Assembly: GCF_940670765.1 (NCBI RefSeq)
Contig: NZ_CALNVW010000043.1
Location: 1-64,000, forward strand
Direction of reading: 5' to 3'
Origin: Streptomyces sp. A 4/2
GTDB lineage: Bacteria > Actinomycetota > Actinomycetes > Streptomycetales > Streptomycetaceae
DNA length: 64,000 nt
Shown: in pieces, positions 16,540 through 24,514 of the stretch
How the letters are laid out: each line of letters starts with the position of its first letter
Position numbering within the stretch: position 1 is the stretch's first letter
Translations under genes and position numbers: made by a program
Notes under the pieces: model-generated
Databases searched by the model: none
What the model saw: only the letters and a program-made list of their open reading frames with translations
What the model was told of the DNA's origin: nothing

Positions 16540-17669
16540 TGCTGCTCCAGCGCGCGGAAGTGCGGGATGACCGTCTCGCCCCACTGGCGGATGGTCTCCA
16601 GACAGGCATCCTGCGGGACCGTGCCCATCTGGATCAGGCACATGACCTCGTCGACGCCGATCTCCCGGAGCTGCTCGACGTAGGCGATCGCGGTCTGCGC
16701 GTCGCCGTAGGCGTGGTCCGCGTTGTAGGTGCCGGTGTCGACCGGCCGGGCCGGGATGTTCGCCTCGTGCAGCCTGGCGACGAGATCGTCGCGGTCCTTG
16801 GCGAGCGCGGCGAGATGGTCCGCGGTGTCCTCGGAGTCGGAGTAGCCGGTGGGCGCGGGGGAGTTGCCGTACCAGTGGGCGATCGACTCGGCGAAGAAGC
16901 GCTGGCCACGGGTGCCCAGACGCAGGGCGCGCTCGCTGTCGTCGAGGACGACGGTGGGGCACAGCGCGGAGAGGTGGTTGTTGGCCTCGGTCGAGACGAA
17001 GCGCTCTCCGGTGCGGGCCGCTATGGCCTCGTCGTACACCTTGCGCATCTCGCGTACGTCGGCGGCGCCCGCGAAGCCCATCACCAGGGCGCCGACGCCC
17101 AGTTCGGCGGCGAGCCTGAGGGTGTCGTGCTTGGAGCAGGCCATGAAGAGCGGCGGATGCGGGTCCTGGACGGGCCGGGGGAGGATCGCGCCGGGACCGA
17201 TGTCGATCGACCCGTGCCACTCGAACTGCTCCGCACGCCAGGCCGAGGAGAAGATCCGCAGGGCCTCTTCCATCTGGGGGTAGGTGTCCTCGGGCCGCAC
17301 GCCGAACATGCGCAGTTCCTGCTGGGTGGCGCCCCGTCCCGCGCCGATGTCGACCCGGCCGCCGGAGAGGACGTCGAGCATGGCGGCGCGTTCGGCGACA
17401 CGTACCGGGTGCTGGTAGCCGAAGGGCATCGTGACGACGCCGTGGCCGATCCGGATCCGCTCGGTCCGGGCGGCGACCCAGGTCAGGAAGATCTCGGAGG
17501 CGCTCATGTGGGCGTACTGGGTGAGGGAGTGGTGCTCGACCGCCCAGATGCGGTCGAAGCCCATCTCCTCGGCGAGGACGGCCTGTTCGACGCAGTCGTG
17601 GATGACCTGGCGCTCGCGCTCCGGGGTCGGATCAGCGAGCTGTGCCTCGAAGATCATGGAGAACTTCAT
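16536..17669 (-). CDS. LLM-class (luciferase-like) flavin monooxygenase
   Basis: 377-residue luciferase-fold oxygenase that uses reduced flavin supplied by a partner reductase. Signatures: EEMGFDRIWAVEHHS, GYQHPVRVAERAAMLDVLSG and GRVDIGAGRGATQQE. The start ATG 17669 is preceded by AGAGAGG. The operon continues with an SDR and an HSL esterase; a flavin reductase and a PadR regulator lie next door. Luciferase-like enzymes include type II Baeyer-Villiger monooxygenases, which fits the ketone-to-ester-to-alcohol logic of its neighbours, but LLM proteins catalyse many reactions. A 17-bp palindrome sits 21 bases upstream of the start and probably controls it. Confidence 0.85.
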   Translation of the reverse strand: MKFSMIFEAQLADPTPERERQVIHDCVEQAVLAEEMGFDRIWAVEHHSLTQYAHMSASEIFLTWVAARTERIRIGHGVVTMPFGYQHPVRVAERAAMLDVLSGGRVDIGAGRGATQQELRMFGVRPEDTYPQMEEALRIFSSAWRAEQFEWHGSIDIGPGAILPRPVQDPHPPLFMACSKHDTLRLAAELGVGALVMGFAGAADVREMRKVYDEAIAARTGERFVSTEANNHLSALCPTVVLDDSERALRLGTRGQRFFAESIAHWYGNSPAPTGYSDSEDTADHLAALAKDRDDLVARLHEANIPARPVDTGTYNADHAYGDAQTAIAYVEQLREIGVDEVMCLIQMGTVPQDACLETIRQWGETVIPHFRALEQQ

Positions 17670-17689
17670 GCAGGTGAACCTCTCTGGTG

Positions 17690-17706
17690 TATTCCTAATA
17701 GGAATA
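17690..17706. promoter_or_regulatory. Palindromic operator, site 1 (PadR candidate)
   Basis: TATTCCTAATAGGAATA: perfect 6-bp arms around a 5-base centre, between the divergent LLM monooxygenase and PadR genes. Related 17-mers occur at 18858, 18873 and 19761, which points to a common regulator, most simply the PadR protein encoded beside it. Confidence 0.7.
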
Positions 17707-17770
17707 TCTCTAGCAGTCATGGGTGGATGAGGGAAGAGGGTCGGCGCCCCCTGGTCGTAGACTTCCTGGC

Positions 17771-18361
17771 GTGGCGGAGAAGAAGCAGGTGAAGGAGGGG
17801 CGTCCGGCGCTCCCGGCGACCAGCTGGGCGGTCCTGGGGCTGCTCTCGTTCGGCGAGGAACTGTCCGGCTACGACCTGAAGAAGTGGTCGGACCAGTCGC
17901 TGCGCTTCTTCTACTGGAGCCCGTCGTTCAGCCAGATCTACAGCGAGCTGAAGCGGCTCGAAGGCGTCGGATACGTCTCGTCGCGGATGGTCGCGCAGGA
18001 GACCGGCACCCGGGACAAACGCGTCTACCTCATCACGGACGAGGGGATGGACGCGGTGCGGGAGTGGGCGCGCGAGGCGCCCGTCGATCCGCCGGTCCTC
18101 AAGCACGGGCCGATGCTGCGGATGTGGCTCGGGCATCTGCTGGAGCCCGAGCAGATGCGTGAAGTGCTCGCCCGGCACCAGGAGTTCGCGCAGTCCATGC
18201 GGCGGCGGGCGGCGGCCGACGTCAAGGGTGCCGAGGCCCGGGAGGAGTGGGCGTTTCCGACGCTCACCCTGAAGTGGGCCGAGCGGTACTACGCGGCGGA
18301 GTGCGAACTCGCGGAGGCGATGCTCGCGGACATCGAGGAGTTGGAGAAGAAGCGGCCGTAG
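17771..18361 (+). CDS. PadR-family transcriptional regulator
   Basis: 196-residue winged-helix regulator. The N-terminal PadR domain reads TSWAVLGLLSFGEELSGYDL, YWSPSFSQIYSELKRLEGVG, then RDKRVYLITDEGMDAVREW; a C-terminal helical dimerisation region follows. PadR proteins repress catabolic genes until a pathway substrate binds. Start GTG 17771 is preceded by a TAGACT -10-like box at 17757-17762, suggesting a leaderless or nearly leaderless message. It is divergent from the LLM operon, with a 17-bp palindrome between them. Its last 73 bases overlap the 3' end of the flavin reductase gene on the other strand. Confidence 0.88.
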   Translation: MAEKKQVKEGRPALPATSWAVLGLLSFGEELSGYDLKKWSDQSLRFFYWSPSFSQIYSELKRLEGVGYVSSRMVAQETGTRDKRVYLITDEGMDAVREWAREAPVDPPVLKHGPMLRMWLGHLLEPEQMREVLARHQEFAQSMRRRAAADVKGAEAREEWAFPTLTLKWAERYYAAECELAEAMLADIEELEKKRP

Positions 18362-18846
18362 CGGCGGCGGAAGTAGAGCAGGGGCCCCGCGGACGGCCGG
18401 TGGGTGGCCAGCGTGGTGACCCGGCCGAGGGCGATGGCGTGATCGCCGCCTTCCAGCGAGGTGTGCAGGTCGCACTCGACGGTGGCCAGGACCCCGTCGA
18501 GGACGGGTGCCCCGTTGGCGCCCGGGGCCCAGCGGGCGCCGGTGAACTTGTCGCCGCCGGTCACCGCGAACCGGCGGCAGAGGTCCTGCTGGTCGGCGGC
18601 GAGGATGTTCGCGGTGAAGCGGCCCGCGGCCCGGATCTTCGGCCAGGTGCTTGAGGTCAGCGCGGGGCAGAAGGCGACCAGGGGCGGATCCAGCGAGACC
18701 GGGGTGAAGGACTGTACGGCCATTCCGGCGGGGCTGCCGTCGGGAGCGATGGCGGTGATGACGGCGACGCCGGTGCAGAAGGCGCTGAGGACCTCACGCA
18801 TCCGGGACGTGTCCGTGGTGGACGGTGTGGCGGGGGAGGTGTTCAT
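18289..18846 (-). CDS. Flavin reductase (HpaC/HsaB-like)
   Basis: 185-residue FMN/FAD reductase-like protein that should supply reduced flavin to the nearby luciferase-like monooxygenase. Motifs: FCTGVAVITAIAPDGSPAGM, VQSFTPVSLDPPLVAF, GRFTANILAADQQDLCRRFA and LLYFRRRYGRF, the usual C-terminal end of this family. About 19 further residues (FSNSSMSASIASASSHSAA) are encoded antisense to the PadR coding end and look like a run-on tail. Two overlapping palindromes lie just upstream of ATG 18846. A second reductase of the same family (hsaB) lies at 35985, so the island has separate partners for its two flavin monooxygenases. Confidence 0.88.
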   Translation of the reverse strand: MNTSPATPSTTDTSRMREVLSAFCTGVAVITAIAPDGSPAGMAVQSFTPVSLDPPLVAFCPALTSSTWPKIRAAGRFTANILAADQQDLCRRFAVTGGDKFTGARWAPGANGAPVLDGVLATVECDLHTSLEGGDHAIALGRVTTLATHRPSAGPLLYFRRRYGRFFSNSSMSASIASASSHSAA

Positions 18847-18857
18847 TCCGGCTCCAG

Positions 18858-18889
18858 TATTCCTGGTAGGAATATGCCTAATCGAAACA
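18858..18889. promoter_or_regulatory. Paired palindromic operators, sites 2 and 3
   Basis: Site 2, TATTCCTGGTAGGAATA (18858-18874), has perfect 6-bp arms. Site 3, TATGCCTAATCGAAACA (18873-18889), is a weaker copy overlapping it by two bases. They lie immediately upstream of the flavin reductase start (minus strand). Similarity to site 4 continues beyond the core (CCGTGATTG versus CTGTGATTT), suggesting a shared promoter element. Confidence 0.65.
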
Positions 18890-18956
18890 CCGTGATTGCA
18901 TACCCCCGCCGCCGATCCGTCAAGAGGCCGCCGTGCGCCCGATCGGCCGGGGCCGG

Positions 18957-19736
18957 TCAGTGCTGGGTGAGCCCGGCGACCGTGGGTCCGACGGTCCAGC
19001 CGCCGTCCACGGCGAGTTCGGCGCCCGTGATGTACGAGGCCGCGTCGGAGAGGAGGAAGACGACCGTCGAGGCGATCTCCGCGGGTTCGCCGACCCGGCC
19101 CATGGGGGTGCCGGGGAAGTTGCCCTCGCCGGGAACGAAGCCCTCGGCGGACGTCATCGGGGTGTAGGTCACGCCGGGGTGGACGGAGTTGACGCGGACG
19201 CGGGACCCGGCAAGCTCCACCGCGCCGATCTTCGTGAGGCCGCGCACACCCCACTTCGCCGCGCCGTAACTCCCGGTCATCGCCAGCCCCATGAGGCCGG
19301 CGGCCGACGAGATGTTCACGATCGAGCCACCGCCGTCCTGCCCGGCCATGACGGGGATCGCGGTGCGCAGGCCGATGAAGGTGCCGGTGAGGTTGGTCTC
19401 CAGGACCTTGCGGAAGTGGGCCACCGACTCCTCGTGGAGCAGGCCGCCGGTCGAGATCCCCGCATTGTTGACCAGGGAGTCGAGTCGTCCGCCGCCGAAC
19501 TCGCGGGCCGCGCCGACGGCCGTCGCCCACTGCTCCTCGCTGGTCACGTCGTGCGTGACGAACCGGGCCCGGTCGCCCAATTCCTGTGCGGCCCGCGCGC
19601 CTTCCTCGCTCAGGACGTCGGCGAGGGTGACGCGGGCGCCCGCCGCCACGCACTGGCGGGCCATTTCCAGGCCGAGACCGCGGGCGGCGCCGGTGATGAG
19701 TACGGACTTGTCGCCGAGGGGCGGGGTGGGAGTCAT
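18957..19736 (-). CDS. 3alpha(20beta)-hydroxysteroid dehydrogenase-like SDR
   Basis: 259-residue SDR. Gly motif TGAARGLG, NNAGIST, catalytic Ser in NISSAAGLMGLA, and Tyr/Lys in YGAAKWGVRGLTK. From memory the sequence follows Streptomyces 3alpha,20beta-hydroxysteroid dehydrogenase along most of its length (VRVNSVHPGVTYTPMTSAEG; GEGNFPGTPMGRVGEP; SYITGAELAVDGGWTVGPTV). That enzyme reversibly oxidises the 3alpha- or 20beta-hydroxyl of C19/C21 steroids with NAD. Its location beside a luciferase-like monooxygenase, flavin reductase and esterase suggests handling of the C20 position. ATG 19736 is 25 bases from palindrome site 4. Confidence 0.85.
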   Translation of the reverse strand: MTPTPPLGDKSVLITGAARGLGLEMARQCVAAGARVTLADVLSEEGARAAQELGDRARFVTHDVTSEEQWATAVGAAREFGGGRLDSLVNNAGISTGGLLHEESVAHFRKVLETNLTGTFIGLRTAIPVMAGQDGGGSIVNISSAAGLMGLAMTGSYGAAKWGVRGLTKIGAVELAGSRVRVNSVHPGVTYTPMTSAEGFVPGEGNFPGTPMGRVGEPAEIASTVVFLLSDAASYITGAELAVDGGWTVGPTVAGLTQH

Positions 19737-19760
19737 GGTGAGTGCTTCCTGCCGTAGGGC

Positions 19761-19777
19761 TATGCCTATTAGAAACA
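19761..19777. promoter_or_regulatory. Palindromic operator, site 4
   Basis: TATGCCTATTAGAAACA, closely matching site 3 (TATGCCTAATCGAAACA). It lies between the divergent hydroxysteroid dehydrogenase and FadD3-like genes, so one regulator could control both directions. Confidence 0.6.
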
Positions 19778-19868
19778 CTGTGATTTGATGCCGGGCACGT
19801 CGGCCCTGTCAAGGGCCGCGCTGCACGCGGGCCAGTCCGCCGCCTTCCCGCAAAGGAGCAGCAGGGGC

Positions 19869-21479
19869 ATGAACACCGCACCCCTCCCCACCACGCTCGC
19901 TGAGTTGCCAGGTTTCGCCGCCGAACGGTACGCGGACCAGGAGGCCCTCAGTGACCAGCAAGGACGCCTCACCTTCGGTGAGTTGAGAGAGGAGATCAAC
20001 CTTTGCGCGCGGGCCGCCGTGGCCTGCGGGATCGCGCACGGCGACCGGGTGGCCGTCTGGGCCGCCAACAGCCGCGAATGGATCACCGCCGTACTCGGCG
20101 CGGTGTCGGTCGGCGCCGTCGTCGTGCCGCTCAACACCCGCTACAAGGGCGCCGAGGCCGCCGACATCATCCGCCGGAGCGGGGCCTCGTACCTGCTCAC
20201 CGAACGCGGCTTCCTCGGCATCGACTACCCCGCGATGCTGGGGGAGTTGACCGGATCCCTGCGCGCCACCGTGCTCCTCCGGGGTACCGCAGGTCAGGGA
20301 GAACTGGACTTCGCGCAGTACCTCGCCGCCGGGAAGACCGTCGGCGAACCCGAACGCGCCCGGCGCGCCGGCGCCGTCCGCGCGGACGACCTCTGCGACA
20401 TCATCTTCACCTCCGGCACCACCGGACGGCCCAAGGGCGTCATGGTCACGCACGGGCAGACCATCCGCGTCTACCGGGAGTGGTCACGCAACGCCCGGCT
20501 CCGGCCCGGCGACCGCTATCTGCTGATGAACCCGTTCTTCCACACCTTCGGCTACAAGGCGGGCATCCTCGTCTGCCTCCTCAACGGCGCGGTCATGGTT
20601 CCGGAAGCGGTGTACGACCCCGCCCGGGTGCTCGCGCTGATCGCGCAGGAACGGATCAGCGTGCTGATGGGACCGCCCACGCTCTTCCACACCCTGCTGC
20701 GCCACCCCGGGCGCGGGGACCGGGACCTCACATCGCTCCGGCTCGCCGGACTGGGCGCCGCTACCATCGCGCCCGAGCTGATCGAGGAGATCCGCGCCGA
20801 ACTCGGCATCGCGTACGTCTTCAACGCCTACGGGCTCACCGAGTCGTGCGGCGTCGCCACCATGTGTCCGCCGGACGAACGGGCCGAGCTCATCGCCCGC
20901 TCGGCGGGCGTCGCGCTCCCGGGCACGGAGGTGCGTACGGCCCGCGCCGACGGAAGCGAGGCCCCGCCCGGCGAACCGGGAGAGGTCCAGGTGCGCGGGT
21001 ACAACGTGATGGTCGGCTATCTCGACGACCCGGCCGCCACCGCCGAAGCCCTCGCCGACGGCGGCTGGCTGCGCACCGGTGACATCGGGGTGCGGGACGA
21101 ACGCGGCTATCTGACCGTCACCGACCGGCTCAAGGACATGTACGTGGTCGGCGGGTTCAACGCCTACCCGGCCGAGGTCGAGCACACCCTGATCGCCCAT
21201 GAGGGAATCGCCGATGTCGCGGTCGTCGGGGCGCCGGACGCACGGCTGGGTGAGGTCGGGGTCGCCTACTACGTACCGGCGGCGGGCCGGGGCGCGGGAC
21301 CGGAGGAACTCACCGCCTGGACGAGGGAACGGCTCGCCAACTTCAAGGTCCCCCGCCGCTTCGTCGCGGTGGACACGCTGCCCCGGAACGCCGGCGGAAA
21401 GCTGCTCAAGGCCGAACTGCGGCGCAGAGCCCGGGAAGAGGCCGACCGGAGGGCGGGCGAAGCGGGGGAGCGGACATGA
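19869..21479 (+). CDS. fadD3: FadD3-like acyl-CoA synthetase (HIP-CoA ligase)
   Basis: 536-residue adenylate-forming ligase. AMP-binding loop TSGTTGRPKGVMVTHGQ near residue 180, INPFF-type motif as LLMNPFFHTFGYKAGILVCL, AYGLTESCGVATMCPP, WLRTGDIG, GGFNAYPAEVE and C-terminal PRNAGGKLLKAEL. The NPFFHTFGYKAGIL segment and overall order strongly resemble mycobacterial FadD3, which activates the C/D-ring propionate (HIP) left after steroid ring A/B cleavage. ATG 19869 is chosen; AGGAGC lies 9 bases further upstream than ideal, with GCAGGGG nearer. It overlaps the next acyl-CoA dehydrogenase by 4 bases (ATGA). A FadD3-like role fits the island; the exact substrate is inferred. Confidence 0.8.
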   Translation: MNTAPLPTTLAELPGFAAERYADQEALSDQQGRLTFGELREEINLCARAAVACGIAHGDRVAVWAANSREWITAVLGAVSVGAVVVPLNTRYKGAEAADIIRRSGASYLLTERGFLGIDYPAMLGELTGSLRATVLLRGTAGQGELDFAQYLAAGKTVGEPERARRAGAVRADDLCDIIFTSGTTGRPKGVMVTHGQTIRVYREWSRNARLRPGDRYLLMNPFFHTFGYKAGILVCLLNGAVMVPEAVYDPARVLALIAQERISVLMGPPTLFHTLLRHPGRGDRDLTSLRLAGLGAATIAPELIEEIRAELGIAYVFNAYGLTESCGVATMCPPDERAELIARSAGVALPGTEVRTARADGSEAPPGEPGEVQVRGYNVMVGYLDDPAATAEALADGGWLRTGDIGVRDERGYLTVTDRLKDMYVVGGFNAYPAEVEHTLIAHEGIADVAVVGAPDARLGEVGVAYYVPAAGRGAGPEELTAWTRERLANFKVPRRFVAVDTLPRNAGGKLLKAELRRRAREEADRRAGEAGERT

Positions 21480-22525
21480 GGGAGACCGAGGAGCAGTCCG
21501 GGCTGCGGGAGGCGGTGCGCGCCGTCCTGGCCCGCCACGAGGGCGCGGCCGCCTGGGAACCGCTGACCCGTCAGATCGGCGTGGCCGCACTCGGCGTTCC
21601 GGAGACGTACGGGGGGCTCGGCTGCGGGCCCGCCGAGGTCCATGTGGTGATGGAGGAACTGGGGCGTTCGCTCAGCCCGGTGCCGTATCTGGGATCGGCG
21701 GTGCTGGCGGCGCAGGCTCTGGTCGCCGCGGGGGAGTCCGCCGAGGAACTGGCCGCGGACCGGATCGGCGCGCTGGCCTGGGCGGAGAACGGCTCGTGGG
21801 AGCCCGGCGCGATCCGCTCCCTCGCCGCACCGGACGGTGGGCGCTGGCTGCTGACCGGCGTCAAGGAGCATGTGCTGTGCGGCGATTCGGCCTCGGTGCT
21901 GCTCGCCTTCGCCCGGATGCCGGGAGGCCGGCTCGGTCTCTTCCGGCTCGACGGGGCGGGGGTGCGCCGGGAACCGTGCGGGGTGCTGGACCGGACCCGG
22001 CCGCAGGCACGGCTGGTGCTGGACCGGGCCCCCGCGGCGCTCGTCGGCCCGGCCGGCGCCGAGGGCGCGCGCATCCTCGCGCGGGTACGGGACCTGGCCT
22101 GCACGGCACTGGCCGCGGAGTCGGTGGGCGCCGCCGCGCGCTGCCTGGAGCTGACCGTCGCGTACGCAGGGCAACGGGTGCAGTTCGGCCGGACGATCGG
22201 CTCGTTCCAGGCGGTCAAGCACCGGCTGGCCGATGTGTACACGGCAGTCGAGGCCGCCCGCTCACTGGCGCTCGGCGCCGCGCACGCCGATGCCGAACCC
22301 GTGCTGGCCGCCGCGGCCAGGTCGGCGTGTTCCGAGGCGCTGTCACTGGCCGCCGCCGAGATGATCCAGCTGCACGGCGGCATGGGGATCACCTGGGAAC
22401 ACGATGCCCACCGCTACTTCAAGCGGGCACACGGCGACGCCCACCTGCTCGGTACCCCCGCTGCGCACCGCCGCCGGATCGGCTCCGCCGTGCTGGCCGG
22501 TCTTCGGACGGGGGACGGCCCGTGA
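21476..22525 (+). CDS. Acyl-CoA dehydrogenase (FadE-type subunit)
   Basis: 349-residue acyl-CoA dehydrogenase-like protein. LGVPETYGGLGCGPAEVHVV, VAYAGQRVQFGRTIGSFQAV, and near the end MIQLHGGMGITWEHDAHRYF are family signatures. The middle beta domain is short and degenerate, as in the partner subunits of heteromeric steroid-degrading dehydrogenases (FadE26/27- or FadE28/29-type alpha2-beta2 enzymes). It starts in a 4-base overlap with the FadD3-like gene and is followed 86 bases later by a FadE30-like gene, consistent with a dehydrogenase acting on a CoA thioester from the C/D rings. Whether it pairs with that neighbour is not known. Confidence 0.8.
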   Translation: MRETEEQSGLREAVRAVLARHEGAAAWEPLTRQIGVAALGVPETYGGLGCGPAEVHVVMEELGRSLSPVPYLGSAVLAAQALVAAGESAEELAADRIGALAWAENGSWEPGAIRSLAAPDGGRWLLTGVKEHVLCGDSASVLLAFARMPGGRLGLFRLDGAGVRREPCGVLDRTRPQARLVLDRAPAALVGPAGAEGARILARVRDLACTALAAESVGAAARCLELTVAYAGQRVQFGRTIGSFQAVKHRLADVYTAVEAARSLALGAAHADAEPVLAAAARSACSEALSLAAAEMIQLHGGMGITWEHDAHRYFKRAHGDAHLLGTPAAHRRRIGSAVLAGLRTGDGP

Positions 22526-22611
22526 GAGGGGCGTTCGGGCGGACGGCCGGCGGCGCCACCCGGGGACGGTCGCACGGACATGCGGATGAACACGTGAGGA
22601 GAGACGGCGCC

Positions 22612-23814
22612 GTGGCGTTGGACGAATTCAGGGCCGAGGTCCGCGCCTGGCTGCGCGACCACCTGGAAGGCGGGTTCCGCGAGGTCAAGGGGCTCGGCGG
22701 GCCGGGCCGCGAACACGAGGCCTTCGCCGAGAGGCTGGCCTGGGAGCGGCACATGGCGGCGCACGGATGGACCTGCGTGGGCTGGCCCGAGGAGTACGGC
22801 GGACGTGGCGCCACCCTGGAACAGCAGGTCGTCTTCCACGAGGAGTACGCACTCGCGGACGCGCCCGCCCGCGTCAACCACATCGGTGAGCAACTCCTCG
22901 GGCCGACCCTCATCGCCTTCGGCACCGAGGAGCAGAAGCAGCGCTTCCTGCCGCCGGTCGTCGCCGTACGCGAACTGTGGTGCCAGGGGTACAGCGAGCC
23001 CGACGCAGGCTCCGACCTGGCCGGGGTACGGACACGGGCCGAACGGGACACCGGCCGCGGCGAGTGGGTGGTCAACGGCCAGAAGACCTGGACCTCGCTC
23101 GCCCACGAGTCGCAGTGGTGCTTCGTACTGGCCCGCACCGAGCCGGGATCCGAGCGGCACACCGGCCTCTCGTATCTGCTCGTCCCCATGGACCAGCCGG
23201 GCGTGGTGGTCCGGCCCATCGTCCAGCTCACCGGGACCAGCGAGTTCAACGAGGTCTTCTTCGACGACGCCCGCACCGCCGCCTCCTGCGTGGTGGGCGC
23301 GCCCGGCGACGGCTGGCGGACCGCGATGGCCACGCTGGGCTTCGAGCGGGGCGTCTCCACTCTCGGCCAGCAAGTGGGCTTCCGCCGTGAGCTGGCCGCG
23401 ATCGTCGCGCTGGCCGAACGCAACGGCGCGATCGATGATCCGCTGATCCGCGACCGGCTGGTCCGGGCCTGGATCGGACTGGAGACCATCCGCTTCAACG
23501 CACTGCGCATGCTGGACGGTGCGGCAGCCGGGGCCTCCGGGCCCGAGGCGTCCATCGGCAAGATCTACTGGGCGACCTGGCACCGGGCGCTCGGCGAGCT
23601 CGCCATGGAGGTCAGCGGCGCCGCCGGGATGCTCACCGGTTCCGGCCCCGGCGCGGGTCCGGACGGACTCGACGACCGGCAGCGGCTGTTCCTGTTCTCC
23701 CGCGCCGACACCATCTACGCGGGCTCCAACGAGATCCAGCGCAACATCATCGCCGAGCGGGTGCTCGGACTGCCGAAGGAGGCGCGGGGCCAGGCCGTCC
23801 GAGGCCGCCACTGA
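22612..23814 (+). CDS. fadE30: FadE30-like acyl-CoA dehydrogenase
   Basis: 400-residue acyl-CoA dehydrogenase. HGWTCVGWPEEYGGRGATLE, VNHIGEQLLGPTLIAFGTEE, ELWCQGYSEPDAGSDLAGVR, VINGQK-type WVVNGQKTWTSLAHESQWCF, and ADTIYAGSNEIQRNIIAERV near the C-terminus. The same segments characterise mycobacterial FadE30, which works on the CoA ester of the steroid C/D-ring propionate. Start GTG 22612 (VALDEF) has AGGAGAG upstream; a GTG at 22594 would add six residues. It is the third gene of the FadD3-FadE-FadE30 operon and is convergent with the TetR gene. Confidence 0.82.
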   Translation: MALDEFRAEVRAWLRDHLEGGFREVKGLGGPGREHEAFAERLAWERHMAAHGWTCVGWPEEYGGRGATLEQQVVFHEEYALADAPARVNHIGEQLLGPTLIAFGTEEQKQRFLPPVVAVRELWCQGYSEPDAGSDLAGVRTRAERDTGRGEWVVNGQKTWTSLAHESQWCFVLARTEPGSERHTGLSYLLVPMDQPGVVVRPIVQLTGTSEFNEVFFDDARTAASCVVGAPGDGWRTAMATLGFERGVSTLGQQVGFRRELAAIVALAERNGAIDDPLIRDRLVRAWIGLETIRFNALRMLDGAAAGASGPEASIGKIYWATWHRALGELAMEVSGAAGMLTGSGPGAGPDGLDDRQRLFLFSRADTIYAGSNEIQRNIIAERVLGLPKEARGQAVRGRH

Positions 23815-23824
23815 CGCGGATTCC

Positions 23825-24451
23825 TCACCCGTCCAGGAGCTTTGTCCCGCCGAGCAGTTCGCGCAGACAGCGGACGGCCAGCTCGGCGGGTGAACCGGCC
23901 CCGGTGAGCGGCGCATCGGTCTCGGCCCAGGCCTCCAGGGCGACCCGGATCGCGTCCGTCGCGGCAGCCGCGGCGAGTCGCACCTCCAGCGGGTCCGCGT
24001 CCTCGCCCGCCAGCCGGGTCAGGACCGGCAGCAGCCGCTCCTCGGACTCCTGGTTGATCCGGTACCAGACCGCACGCAGAGCGGGGTCGTCCTGTGCGGC
24101 GCGCAACAGGCCCCGGGTCCAGTTCAGTTGCTCCGCTGCTTCCGCACCCCGCGCGGTGAGGGCTTCGGCAGCGGCCCGTTCCAGCGCGGTGGGCAGCCCC
24201 GTCCCCGGCTCGGCCTCCGCGAGCAGCGCGCGCCAGCGGTCGGCGCCGCCGGAGAGGAGCGGGCCGACGGCGTCCTGCTTGTTGCGGAAGTACCGGTAGA
24301 AGGTCCGCAGTGCGACCCCCGACCGGTGGGCGATGGCCTCCGCGGTGGTGCCGTCGGGCCCGGCCTCGGCGAAGAGGGCGGCAGCGGCGCGGGCGATGTC
24401 GAGCTGGGTCGCCGTTCTGCGGCGCTCGGTCAGGGTCGGCTGGTTGCTCAC
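23825..24451 (-). CDS. TetR-family regulator
   Basis: 208 residues. The N-terminal helix-turn-helix reads RRTATQLDIARAAAALFAEA, GTTAEAIAHRSGVALRTFYR and YFRNKQDAV; the rest is a helical ligand-binding domain. GTG 24451 fits the domain start. It is divergent from the SDR gene at 24588 and the space between holds palindromes, so it probably controls that gene and itself. It does not look like KstR or KstR2 of mycobacteria, the usual TetR regulators of steroid genes, so its ligand is open. Confidence 0.85.
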   Translation of the reverse strand: MSNQPTLTERRRTATQLDIARAAAALFAEAGPDGTTAEAIAHRSGVALRTFYRYFRNKQDAVGPLLSGGADRWRALLAEAEPGTGLPTALERAAAEALTARGAEAAEQLNWTRGLLRAAQDDPALRAVWYRINQESEERLLPVLTRLAGEDADPLEVRLAAAAATDAIRVALEAWAETDAPLTGAGSPAELAVRCLRELLGGTKLLDG

Positions 24452-24497
24452 TCCAAGAGGGTACGTCGGCGGGCGTGGATCCGCACGGATTGCCGTG

Positions 24498-24514
24498 ATG
24501 GCAAAACGTGCCAT
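24498..24514. promoter_or_regulatory. Candidate TetR operator
   Basis: ATGGCAAAACGTGCCAT, a 17-bp palindrome with 6-bp arms, lies in the divergent promoter region. A second palindrome, GATGCCG-AC-CGGCATC (24542-24557), lies closer to the SDR start. Confidence 0.55.

Noticed and set aside
23825..24451. KstR or KstR2 identity for the TetR regulator in the steroid island
   Set aside because: Beyond the generic helix-turn-helix the sequence does not resemble what I know of KstR/KstR2, and the expected operator motif was not recognised.
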